This document shows positions 16,033 to 24,112 of a DNA stretch of 32,873 bases, piece after piece. Position 1 is the stretch's first letter; each line of letters starts with the position of its first letter. Both the position numbers and the translations under genes were made by a program. The notes below the pieces were generated by a model. That model saw only the letters and a program-made list of their open reading frames with translations. It made no database searches and was not told where the DNA came from. Source of the DNA: an uncultured Anaerolineales bacterium (GTDB lineage Bacteria > Chloroflexota > Anaerolineae > Anaerolineales > UBA4823); assembly GCA_903872065.1 (NCBI GenBank), contig CAIQJJ010000147.1, positions 1 through 32,873 on the forward strand, in the 5' to 3' direction.

Positions 16033-18426
16033 TTACTGTAGCATGACCGTACAGGGCCGTGGATCATCTATGACCACCGTTTGCCCGTCCGGGAAAATAA
16101 CTGTTGTTTTGTCGCTCTGGCGTAAGATCGTCAGACCGCGATATTTTACCGTAACCGGCCAGGCAAAAGGATTAAATCCTTGCAACGAAACCTGTCGCGG
16201 CGAAGCGATCTTGACGCCTAAGACCCGTAAGAATAAGCCGGCCGGCGGCAATCCACCCAATGAATTGCGCTCTCCCAGGCCCTGCCCGTTATCGGCGCGG
16301 TAATGACGCCGAAAAGATCCATCGCGCTTTAGAGCCTGCACCATGCTCCCCATCAGCCGCCCAAAGAGCGTCGCGGCCTCCTTACGAAAGCCATAGTCCA
16401 ACATACCATCCATCACAAACGCATTCCATAATAAATGCACCGAGTGCAGCGACAGGCTGTCCTCATAGCTTTCTGGCGGGTTGGGACAGGCGCGCAGCCC
16501 ATAAGGACTGGCAAAGGCTTCCTCAGACATCAAGGTTCGCTGCATCAGGGCCTGCGCCCGTGTGCTGGAGGGAATCCCGGCCCACAATGGCAGCAGCAAA
16601 GTGTGATCCAACACTTCATAGCCGGCGGTTTGCACGCGCACCCGGTCAGCGTCATCAATCCCTTGCACCTCAATCCGCTCCAGGTGTGCGTACACCCGTT
16701 CACCTGTCGTCAGACCATTCTGCATAAACCAGTTGAACTGTTCCGCTCCCAGGCGCTCAACGCGATGCTGCCCAGAAACCCCCGCTCCGGTGATAAACAA
16801 GACAATTCCGCGCGCTGTCTCCGACTGCGCCTCCACACCGATCATCAGGCGCACCGGCGCAGCGAAATCGCGCTGGATTAGAATCTCGCCTGGCCCATAG
16901 CGCTCGCCCAGCGTCTCGCGCCGCGTGGTAAGGTGAGAATCGCGATCCCAATAGCGATAACAGGCGGCCTTTTCATCCCAATTTGCATCAATCACGGTGC
17001 GTAGAATATCTGTAAAGGCTTCCAACGCCGGGATGGCTTCCTTGTGCTGCACGATTAAGGCAATTCGCTGCAGCGCCTGGCATTCACAATACAAATAGGC
17101 GCACAAATCTGGGCATTCTGCAGTGGTAATATTCACTCCTTGCGCCCAGGGATGCCAGCGTGAGAAGATAGGGTGCTCATCAAAGCCGGTCTGTACTGGA
17201 TGATCCCATTCTGGCGCGCCGTCGCCATCACGGTCATGCGCGCTCAACCAGGCATGTACAAAGGCCAGCAGAGGCGAGAAGACCTCACCCAGAAAGGCCT
17301 GATCGCCATCAGCCTGATAGATACGTTCAGCCAGCGTTGCCAGGAGAGGGGTGGCCCAAATTTGGCTGCGCTGCCCTGCCAGACCAGGCCGGCCATCAAT
17401 AAAGCCATTTTCCATCTGCGTTGCCAAAAAATTACGCAAAATGGATTTTGCCACTGCGGCCCCGGCCGGCAAAATCTGATCGAACAACAAACAGGTATCC
17501 AGGGGCGTCTGCCCACTCCACGGCAGAGCATAGTCGCTGCCGTCGCCGCGCGGAGAATAGCCCTGGTCGGGCTGCCGGCTCGTGACAAAAGAAAGCGCCG
17601 GCGACGCGGCAGAAATCGAATTTGAGGCATTCATCAACAGTCCCCAGGCCGCGTTTTGTCCGGCAGCCAGGGCAAAATCCCAATCGGCGTCGCCAGTGTG
17701 AATATCAATTTGGCCGGCGTTGGTCAGCTCAATACGCGCGACTTCAGCGTTCCAATTGCGCGCCGCTGTCGCTCGCGCCAGTTCAAACGACTCCTCAGCG
17801 CTGGCTTCAGCCACCTCAACCCAGGTCAAACGGTAGACCTGCCGTGAGGCGATCTCCACGCGCAAACACAGGGATGGATATGCGCCGACGCCGGCCTGCG
17901 CCCCGCCAGTCAAAAAAACCAGCGGATATAAATCGCCAGTCTGACCGCTCAAGACGGTCGCCGCGCCCATCTCCACGGCTGCCATGCGCCGTCCATTTTC
18001 GATGGGGATCAGATTAGCCGCCAGTTCAAAGCTGATCTGCCGTGCTTGCGCGCTGTGATTCTCCACCTGCATTCGTCCGGCGATGATCTGTGAACTTGCC
18101 GCCCAATACTCGGCGCTGATAGAAATCTCAGCCAATGGATCAAAGTTGAGGCGCAGGTAATTGGGATAAAACGCTTGCAAAACAGGCGGCGCAGCAAAAG
18201 CAGCCGGGTCGCTCAACGTCAATCCTCCCTCGCTGAAACGCCAGAATAAGCGAAAGCCCAGGGCGCGCAGTCCAAACGTCGTCTGCAGGGCTAAGGCCGG
18301 CGGTTCCCCTGTCCCAAGAGTCAATTCCCATATCTGATCGTTGGTATAACTGACTGGCGTCAGGCGTGTATCTGCGGCCAGGGGAAGTATCAATGGAGGT
18401 TTGGCGGGAATATTCCAGGAACGCAT
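16033..18426 (-). CDS. Large (alpha/alpha)6-barrel glycoside hydrolase, MGH/GH63-like
   Basis: This 797-residue protein has no signal peptide or membrane segment, so it is predicted to be cytoplasmic. The first ~250 residues are beta-rich, like the N-terminal supersandwich of GH63, GH37 and amylo-alpha-1,6-glucosidase enzymes. From about 270 the sequence becomes helical and fits an (alpha/alpha)6 toroid, with PDQGYSPRGDGSDYALPWSG, QIWATPLLATLAERIY and AHDRDGDGAPEWDHP. The last carries candidate acid residues. WNAFVMDGMLDYGFR and GLGERNSLGGLPPAGLFL near the C-terminus include a candidate catalytic Glu. The substrate is likely an alpha-glucoside or mannosylglycerate/glucosylglycerate-type solute, which I cannot narrow down. 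The ATG at 18426 has no ribosome site and may be leaderless. The two PII-like genes follow at once. Confidence 0.85.
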   Translation of the reverse strand: MRSWNIPAKPPLILPLAADTRLTPVSYTNDQIWELTLGTGEPPALALQTTFGLRALGFRLFWRFSEGGLTLSDPAAFAAPPVLQAFYPNYLRLNFDPLAEISISAEYWAASSQIIAGRMQVENHSAQARQISFELAANLIPIENGRRMAAVEMGAATVLSGQTGDLYPLVFLTGGAQAGVGAYPSLCLRVEIASRQVYRLTWVEVAEASAEESFELARATAARNWNAEVARIELTNAGQIDIHTGDADWDFALAAGQNAAWGLLMNASNSISAASPALSFVTSRQPDQGYSPRGDGSDYALPWSGQTPLDTCLLFDQILPAGAAVAKSILRNFLATQMENGFIDGRPGLAGQRSQIWATPLLATLAERIYQADGDQAFLGEVFSPLLAFVHAWLSAHDRDGDGAPEWDHPVQTGFDEHPIFSRWHPWAQGVNITTAECPDLCAYLYCECQALQRIALIVQHKEAIPALEAFTDILRTVIDANWDEKAACYRYWDRDSHLTTRRETLGERYGPGEILIQRDFAAPVRLMIGVEAQSETARGIVLFITGAGVSGQHRVERLGAEQFNWFMQNGLTTGERVYAHLERIEVQGIDDADRVRVQTAGYEVLDHTLLLPLWAGIPSSTRAQALMQRTLMSEEAFASPYGLRACPNPPESYEDSLSLHSVHLLWNAFVMDGMLDYGFRKEAATLFGRLMGSMVQALKRDGSFRRHYRADNGQGLGERNSLGGLPPAGLFLRVLGVKIASPRQVSLQGFNPFAWPVTVKYRGLTILRQSDKTTVIFPDGQTVVIDDPRPCTVMLQ

Positions 18427-18432
18427 GATTGA

Positions 18433-18438
18433 ATTGTA
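18433..18438 (-). promoter_or_regulatory. Candidate -10 box (TACAAT) for the glycosidase operon
   Basis: On the minus strand TACAAT ends 6 bp before the start codon at 18426, so transcription could begin at or near the A of the ATG. No Shine-Dalgarno sequence lies before that ATG. The -35 region is not convincing. Confidence 0.4.
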
Positions 18439-18439
18439 C

Positions 18440-18504
18440 TATAATATTCCCTCGGAACTTTCACACTTTTCTGGTGTTCCCCCTCTCGGTGCGAACTTGA
18501 GAGG
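18440..18504 (+). promoter_or_regulatory. Candidate -10 (TATAAT) and leader hairpin before the MaoC gene
   Basis: TATAAT at 18440-18445 would give a leader of about 110 nt for the gene at 18564. Within it CCTCTC (18482-18487) pairs perfectly with GAGAGG (18499-18504) around an 11-nt loop. No known riboswitch is recognised and the hairpin has no U-tract. Confidence 0.35.
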
Positions 18505-18563
18505 AACGCATTGGGCTTTTGATACGTCTTACTCCTCAACCTTCAACTTCATAGGAGCAATTT

Positions 18564-19031
18564 ATGTCCACTCTATTATCCCATGGTTTATATTTTGAAG
18601 AATTTAGCCTCGGCCAGAAGATCGTTACCCTGGGCCGGACAGTTACTGAATCAGATGTAGTCACTTTTGCGGGTCTCTCTGGCGACTACAACCAGATTCA
18701 TACTGACGCCGAATTTAGCAAGAATACTCCCTTCGGCCAGCGCGTCGCGCATGGACTGCTGGTGCTTTCAATTGCCTCTGGCCTGGCGATGCGGACAGGC
18801 TTCATCGAAGGAACGACACTGGCTTTTCGCGAGATCAACGAATGGAAATTTACCAAACCTGTTTTCTTGGGCGACACTGTGCATGTCGTCATGGAAATCA
18901 AGGAACTAAAAGCCCTGCCGCGCCTCAAAGCTGGCGCGGTCACAATTGAACTTGACGTGCGCAACCAGCGTGACGAGACCAGCATGAAAGGTCTCTGGAC
19001 GGTGTTGGTCGCCAGTAAACCTGCTGGTTAA
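18564..19031 (+). CDS. MaoC-like hot-dog hydratase (R-specific enoyl-CoA hydratase type)
   Basis: This 155-residue single hot-dog protein is predicted to hydrate enoyl-CoA esters, giving (R)-3-hydroxyacyl-CoA. The catalytic pair is D41 and H46 in SGDYNQIHTD, and FGQRVAHGLL is the downstream signature. NEWKFTKPVFLGDTVHV is also typical of MaoC proteins. AGGAG lies 6 nt before the ATG at 18564. It is followed 10 bp later by the penicillin-binding protein gene. Which pathway it serves (fatty acid, polyhydroxyalkanoate or another acyl-CoA route) cannot be told, since no thiolase or synthase is adjacent. It is likely co-transcribed with the PBP gene. Confidence 0.92.
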   Translation: MSTLLSHGLYFEEFSLGQKIVTLGRTVTESDVVTFAGLSGDYNQIHTDAEFSKNTPFGQRVAHGLLVLSIASGLAMRTGFIEGTTLAFREINEWKFTKPVFLGDTVHVVMEIKELKALPRLKAGAVTIELDVRNQRDETSMKGLWTVLVASKPAG

Positions 19032-19041
19032 AGGCCTGACA

Positions 19042-22000
19042 ATGTCCGATGATCCTCTCAAACCACCGTTTGATTCACCTGATGAACAATCACAGCCAGA
19101 TGCGTCCAGGCCTGAATCCAGCCGTTCCCGCGCCCAATCTCGCATGATGCGGCTTCAAGCAGCGCGCCGGCAAGAACAGCGACAGACCGAGGCCGGCGAA
19201 AACGCTCAAGCCAGCCCAAGCCCATCTGAGCCGCCCCCTGCGCCCGCGCCAGACGCGCCCGTTCTTGATCCAGGTCTGCGCGCCGCCCCACCGCCGCCTG
19301 CGGCCGAGACGAATGCCGCTATCACCGACTCGTCTGCTCCAACTATCCCGCCCCAAACATCAAGCGGCCCGATTGCCCATGAACCGGAGAAAACTCCGCC
19401 GCCGCCCCTGGGCGACTCCCCTCGCCAAACGCCGCCAGCGCTTGGCACGATGGATATGCCTCTGCCGCGCCGCATCAGTGAGACGGATTCTGCTGCTACC
19501 CGCGTGACGCCCTCGGCTTATCGCCGCGCATCTGAACCTGCTGCCCCTGCCTCTCAACCGCTGCCCCCTTTGCACCGTCCAGCTTCGGATAGTTCTTCCA
19601 ACAGGCCGCCGGTTCAGCCCGCTGCATCTACTCCCCAACCGCTGCCCCCTTTACGTCGCCCAACACCCTCCGGCGGCAGCCAGCCAACTCGCGTGACGCC
19701 TCCGCCGACTTACCAGGAGCCAGTTTCGCCGCCCGCTTCCAGGCCGCAGGCTGAGAGTCCCTCTTTTCCACGACAAGCCCCGACTGTTGATACGCGCCAG
19801 GTTGTGGGCTGCCTGGCGCGCATGGCATTAATCGGCGTCTTTCTTTCGATTTGCATGCTGATCACAGGCGGCAGTTTTGTCATTTACACCTATTACGATA
19901 TCGCCTCCAAATTGCCATCTGTAGATGATTTGCAGCAAAAGGCGGCCAATTTCGAAACCACGCGCATCCTGGATCGCAAAGGAAACATCCTTTACGAAAT
20001 CCTCGACCCTCAGGCCGGGCGGCGCACCTACATTTCCCTGGATAAAACATCGCCTTACCTGCTGGCAGCGACGATCGCTGTCGAAGATAAAAATTTCTAC
20101 ACCCACCCCGGATTCGATTGGTTTGCCATTGTGCGCGCCTTCTGGCAAAACGCGCAAAACAGCGGCGAGACCGTCTCGGGGGCCTCAACCATCACGCAGC
20201 AGCTTGCGCGGGCTTTGTTGTTTACGCCTGAGGAGCGCAACAGTCGCACCTATATGCGCAAAGTGCGCGAGGCATTGTTAGCGGCTGAAATTACCCGCCG
20301 CTATAGCAAAGATGAGATTTTAGAGCTATATATCAACGAGGTTTATTACGGCAACCTGGCGTATGGCGTTGAGGCCGCAGCAGAGACTTATTTTGGCTTG
20401 CGCACCAGCCAACTTACTCTGGCGCAGGCAGCTTTCCTGGCCGGCCTGCCCCAGGCGCCGGCCATTTATGACGTTTATCAAAACCGGCAGGCTGCCATGC
20501 AGCGCTACCAGGATGTGCTTCAATTGATGATTGACGCCAGCGTTGAGCAGAGTTGCATTGATGTCTACATTGCTGATCATCTGCAAGATATTTGCATCAG
20601 CTATGACGAGGCCATCTCTGCCTACAATCAGCTTGAATCTTACCAGTTCGCCTCGCCAGATGTCCCCATGCACTATCCACATTGGGTCAACTATGTGCGC
20701 ACCCTGCTAGAGGCGCAGTTCGACGCGCAGACCATTTATCGTTCTGGCTTTACCGTCTACACAACGCTTGACCCCGATCTGCAAAATGCAGCGGAGGAGA
20801 TCGTCCGCCGCCAGGTAGAATCTCTGGCCGCCAATAATGCTTCTGATGGCGCCCTGTTGGCGATCATTCCAAACAGCGGTGAAATTGCGGCCATGGTAGG
20901 ATCGGCCGATTTTTACAACGAAGCCATTGATGGCCAGGTAAACATGGCTATCTCTCCGACCCGCCAGCCAGGTTCAGCCATCAAACCCTTCACCTATCTG
21001 GCCGCCTTTGAAAAAGGGTGGACACCGGCCACGCTTCTGTGGGATGTGCCAACCAGTTTTTCCCCTTCCGGCGATCCCAATGACCCGCGCGGCCTGGCCT
21101 ACAGCCCCGTCAACTACGATGGTCGTTTTCACGGGCCGGTAACAGTGCGCTCTGCCCTGGCCAACTCTTATAATATCCCAGCCGTCAAAACTTTAGAGTT
21201 CGTCGGCATTTATGACAATCCAGGAACCCCGCAACAAGATGGGCTGGTGGGTATGGCGCGCCGCCTGGGTGTAACTTCTCTCAATCGTAATGATTATGGG
21301 TTGGCCTTGACTCTGGGTGGCGGCGAGGTCAGTCTGCTGGAAATGACTTCTGCCTATGCAGTGATCGCCAATGGAGGGGTGCGCGTACCGCCTGTGGCTA
21401 TTACGCTCATCCAGGATCATGTAGGCAATACGGTCTACCAATACCAGCCGCCTGCCGGCGAGCAGGTACTGCGTCCCGAACATGCCTATCTCATGTCGTC
21501 CATTCTTTCGGATAACGAAGCGCGTACGCCCATGTTTGGCGCAGGTTCAGTCCTGGCGCTGCCCTTCGCCGCGGCTGCTAAAACCGGCACCACGAATGAA
21601 TTTCGTGATAACTGGACGATCGGCTACACTCCTGATATTGCAGTGGGAGTCTGGGTGGGCAATGCAGACAATACGCCCATGCAAAATACGACCGGTCTGA
21701 CCGGCGCGGCCCCGATCTGGGCGGAGTTCATGTCTGTTGCCATTCAACGCCTGGTGAACGGAAATGCGACGCCTTTTTTCCGCCCCGGGGGCATTACTGA
21801 TCGGGTGATATGTACTCTCTCTGGCGCGGAGCCTTCGCAGTGGTGTCCAATCCAACGCAGTGAAGTCTTTGCCGCCGATCAGCCTCCTTTGCCCAAAGAA
21901 CAAGATTTATGGGCCAGGGTGCTCTTTGATTCCTGGACTGGCTTGCGCGCTTCGGAGGCCTGCGGCAACCTGGTCAAAGAAGAATACGCCATTAATGTCA

Positions 22001-22632
22001 CCGATTCCTGGGCAGTGCAGTGGATTAACGATAACCCACAGGGCCAGGAATGGGTGGCCAGTATGGGTTTCACGCCGCCGCTGTTATTCGCTCCGCCGCG
22101 TGAATGCCGCCCCGAAGACCCTCATCCTATCCTCAAATTCACCGCCCCCAACGAAAGTCAGACCATCACGCTTTCGCCGCTTGAATTATTCGCACAAATT
22201 GACGCGACGGCCGATTTCTCGCACTACCATCTCGAATATGGGCTGGGCAGCGACCCGCAAGAATGGCTGCCGCTGACCGATAGCAGCGCTCCGCTCAAGC
22301 AGCCGGAAAAATTCTATGTTTGGGATATCAAGGACTTGCCGGCCGGGGTAATTACCTTGCGCATTACCTTGAAAAGCACGCGCGATACATCGGTCGAAAC
22401 GCGCCTTCACTTAGACTTGCAAATTCCCACCCCCACCGCCACCGAAACCCCCACGTCTACGCCTACCCTTACATTCACCCCAACTGAAACATACCCTCCC
22501 ACCGCCACCGAAACCCCTCTGCCCACAGAGACACTCACTCCCTTGCCGGCAACGGAGACGGAAACTCCTGTTCCCAGTGAGCTGCCTCCGCCAGAACCTT
22601 CTCTTACCGATACTCCCTCGCCGACGCCTTAG
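19042..22632 (+). CDS. Class A penicillin-binding protein (PBP1-type glycosyltransferase/transpeptidase)
   Basis: This 1196-residue bifunctional enzyme polymerises and cross-links peptidoglycan. A Pro/Ser-rich cytoplasmic region of about 255 residues precedes one membrane helix (about 258-283). The GT51 domain has the catalytic E348 in AVEDKNFYTHPGFDW and the SGASTITQQLAR block. It continues with RKVREALLAAEITRRYSK and ELYINEVYYG. The transpeptidase has S645-x-x-K648 in PGSAIKPF, S709-Y-N711 in NSYNIP and K847-T-G in AAKTGTTNEFRDNW. A beta domain follows and then a Thr-Pro-rich tail (about 1130-1196), an outward stalk seen in other proteins here. It is much longer than E. coli PBP1a (about 850 residues), mainly because of the two low-complexity ends. 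It starts 10 bp after the MaoC gene. No other shape or division gene is adjacent. Confidence 0.96.
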   Translation: MSDDPLKPPFDSPDEQSQPDASRPESSRSRAQSRMMRLQAARRQEQRQTEAGENAQASPSPSEPPPAPAPDAPVLDPGLRAAPPPPAAETNAAITDSSAPTIPPQTSSGPIAHEPEKTPPPPLGDSPRQTPPALGTMDMPLPRRISETDSAATRVTPSAYRRASEPAAPASQPLPPLHRPASDSSSNRPPVQPAASTPQPLPPLRRPTPSGGSQPTRVTPPPTYQEPVSPPASRPQAESPSFPRQAPTVDTRQVVGCLARMALIGVFLSICMLITGGSFVIYTYYDIASKLPSVDDLQQKAANFETTRILDRKGNILYEILDPQAGRRTYISLDKTSPYLLAATIAVEDKNFYTHPGFDWFAIVRAFWQNAQNSGETVSGASTITQQLARALLFTPEERNSRTYMRKVREALLAAEITRRYSKDEILELYINEVYYGNLAYGVEAAAETYFGLRTSQLTLAQAAFLAGLPQAPAIYDVYQNRQAAMQRYQDVLQLMIDASVEQSCIDVYIADHLQDICISYDEAISAYNQLESYQFASPDVPMHYPHWVNYVRTLLEAQFDAQTIYRSGFTVYTTLDPDLQNAAEEIVRRQVESLAANNASDGALLAIIPNSGEIAAMVGSADFYNEAIDGQVNMAISPTRQPGSAIKPFTYLAAFEKGWTPATLLWDVPTSFSPSGDPNDPRGLAYSPVNYDGRFHGPVTVRSALANSYNIPAVKTLEFVGIYDNPGTPQQDGLVGMARRLGVTSLNRNDYGLALTLGGGEVSLLEMTSAYAVIANGGVRVPPVAITLIQDHVGNTVYQYQPPAGEQVLRPEHAYLMSSILSDNEARTPMFGAGSVLALPFAAAAKTGTTNEFRDNWTIGYTPDIAVGVWVGNADNTPMQNTTGLTGAAPIWAEFMSVAIQRLVNGNATPFFRPGGITDRVICTLSGAEPSQWCPIQRSEVFAADQPPLPKEQDLWARVLFDSWTGLRASEACGNLVKEEYAINVTDSWAVQWINDNPQGQEWVASMGFTPPLLFAPPRECRPEDPHPILKFTAPNESQTITLSPLELFAQIDATADFSHYHLEYGLGSDPQEWLPLTDSSAPLKQPEKFYVWDIKDLPAGVITLRITLKSTRDTSVETRLHLDLQIPTPTATETPTSTPTLTFTPTETYPPTATETPLPTETLTPLPATETETPVPSELPPPEPSLTDTPSPTP
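19555..19652 (+). repeat. Internal 17-bp direct repeat in the Pro-rich head of the PBP gene
   Basis: CAACCGCTGCCCCCTTT occurs at 19555-19571 and again at 19636-19652. It encodes the repeated phrase QPLPPL followed by a basic/proline pair (HRP or RRP). The repeat could allow slippage or recombination within the coding sequence. Confidence 0.7.
22432..22517 (+). repeat. Two 20-bp copies in the Thr-Pro tail of the PBP gene
   Basis: CCCACCGCCACCGAAACCCC is found at 22432-22451 and at 22498-22517. The tail as a whole is a degenerate PT/TET repeat coding for an extended stalk. Confidence 0.75.
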
Positions 22633-22659
22633 GAATCAGAAGTTGCCGCGTTATTGTCC

Positions 22660-22687
22660 AGCAAAATTTCGTAAATTTTGCTATACT
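22660..22687 (+). promoter_or_regulatory. Perfect inverted repeat abutting a candidate -10 box
   Basis: AGCAAAATTT (22660-22669) is followed by a CGT spacer and AAATTTTGCT (22673-22682), giving ten perfect base pairs. It is directly followed, with a 1-bp overlap, by TATACT (22682-22687), a possible -10 for the gene at 22721. It could be an operator. As a terminator for the PBP gene it would be atypical, since the stem is AT-rich and no U-tract follows. Confidence 0.45.
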
Positions 22688-22720
22688 TAGCGGATAATCT
22701 TTCTTCTTGGACATATCTTC

Positions 22721-24112
22721 ATGGCAGTACCTCATTCTCCACAAGAGTATCGTGATGGACAAAACATCCCCTGCGAGAAATGCGGCAAAAGTGTCCGCGT
22801 GAAGTGGTTTCCAAACAAGCAGTTGGTGGTGGTTCCCGTCAAAGAGCGCGAAGAGTTAGCTTTGCGCTGCAAAGCCTGCGGCTTTATCACCTGTGATGCT
22901 TGCGCTCATCCTAACGATTCGTTTTTCCCCGTTTGTCCCTCTTGCAAGCTGGAGATGGGACCTTACTACTTCATTGGCAGCAGCGTGGCCGAGACCAACG
23001 CGTCAGTCGCCCCTGACGAACCGGCCGCCATCGACGCGCTGCGTTCGTTGGGCAATTGGTCAAATCTGGAGCAATCCATGCAGATGGATTTCCCCCAAGA
23101 TGAAGTGGTTGCCGCCGATGAAGAACCTCAGGAAGTTGAAGAACCCACTCAAGAATCGCCAACGTGGTTAAAGCGAGCGCCGTTTCTGCAAAACCTTTTC
23201 CGGCGCGACGTCTCGCCGCGCCCCGCGCAACAGCGTTCGCCATTGATGCTGTTCATCTTCATCGCCATTGGCGGCATCCTGGCCTTGCTCTTGTTCGCCT
23301 TGTCTCAACTTCCGGCGTTTTTGTCCTCCCGCCGCGTGATCCAACCAACTTCCAAATCTGCTACTCAGCAAACTGGCATCCCGGCAAATACCCAGGTCTC
23401 CCTGGTAGATGGAAAGTCCGTCAGCCTGACGGGGCGCGTATTGGCCTCGCCTGCCAGCGACGAATGCGCCTTTGTCAAGGACAATCTGACCTGGTGCAAC
23501 GCCTATCTAGAGGTGGAAGGGGAACAAGAACAAATTGTTCTGCGTATTCGCCGGGGTGAGCCAATGAACGCCATCACGCGTTCACGAGAATTTTTAGCCA
23601 AAGATGGCACTCTTATGGCTGAAGGAAGCATAATCACAGTGGATGGCAGTGTGACTTGTGAGGCAGAGAGCTGCGCGGTCTGGGTAGAATCTATCGCCGG
23701 CGTCAACGTGATCACCTCCACACCTCTGCCCACAAGCACCGCCACCCCGAGTTCTGCAACCCCCACCTCCACAGAAATTTCCACAGCTACCCCCAAGCCT
23801 GTTACACCAACCATCACACCCACCTCTGCGCCGACCGACTCGGGCTGCAAAGATGCCCTGGCAATCACAGCCAGTGATATTGGACAAACCCTGTGTGTGC
23901 AAGGCGTCGTAGTGCGAACATTGCAAGAGGGGAATGCCTTTATTATCTTCTTTAGCGAAGAAAAAGGCACTTTCCAGTTTTTGCTTTATGATCGCGTTCC
24001 TAAAAACATCGAACCTGGCGCATGTGTGCGCGCCACTGGCAAAATTTCACAGCCGAGCAAGACCCTGGTACTGGCCTTGAAATTCAAAGATCCGTTAGAG
24101 ATTTGCCCATAA
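22721..24112 (+). CDS. Zinc-ribbon, single-pass membrane protein with OB-like C-terminal domain
   Basis: I do not recognise this 463-residue protein as a named family. Its N-terminus has three CxxC pairs: IPCEKCGK, LRCKACGFITCDAC and PVCPSCK. The first 80 residues therefore look like one or two zinc ribbons. An acidic, Pro-rich linker and a basic patch (about 145-170) lead to a membrane helix (about 176-203). Two beta-rich domains follow outside. The first (about 225-330) opens SVSLTGRVLAS and has four cysteines. The second (about 380-463) opens GQTLCVQGVVVRTL and closes RATGKISQP, resembling an OB-fold. They are joined by a Thr-Pro stalk, so the layout is cytoplasmic ribbon, membrane, extracytoplasmic stalk and OB-like end. 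It sits 88 bp behind the PBP gene and overlaps the CCA-enzyme gene by 29 bp at its 3' end. Function is unknown. Confidence 0.82.
   Translation: MAVPHSPQEYRDGQNIPCEKCGKSVRVKWFPNKQLVVVPVKEREELALRCKACGFITCDACAHPNDSFFPVCPSCKLEMGPYYFIGSSVAETNASVAPDEPAAIDALRSLGNWSNLEQSMQMDFPQDEVVAADEEPQEVEEPTQESPTWLKRAPFLQNLFRRDVSPRPAQQRSPLMLFIFIAIGGILALLLFALSQLPAFLSSRRVIQPTSKSATQQTGIPANTQVSLVDGKSVSLTGRVLASPASDECAFVKDNLTWCNAYLEVEGEQEQIVLRIRRGEPMNAITRSREFLAKDGTLMAEGSIITVDGSVTCEAESCAVWVESIAGVNVITSTPLPTSTATPSSATPTSTEISTATPKPVTPTITPTSAPTDSGCKDALAITASDIGQTLCVQGVVVRTLQEGNAFIIFFSEEKGTFQFLLYDRVPKNIEPGACVRATGKISQPSKTLVLALKFKDPLEICP

Noticed and set aside
18482-18504. Riboswitch in the leader of the MaoC gene
   Set aside because: There is one 6-bp hairpin only, with no recognisable aptamer core and no terminator or sequestered ribosome site.
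22430-22630. CRISPR array or tandem repeat array
   Set aside because: The repeats are codons for Thr/Pro in the PBP tail. Spacing is irregular and there are no unique spacers.
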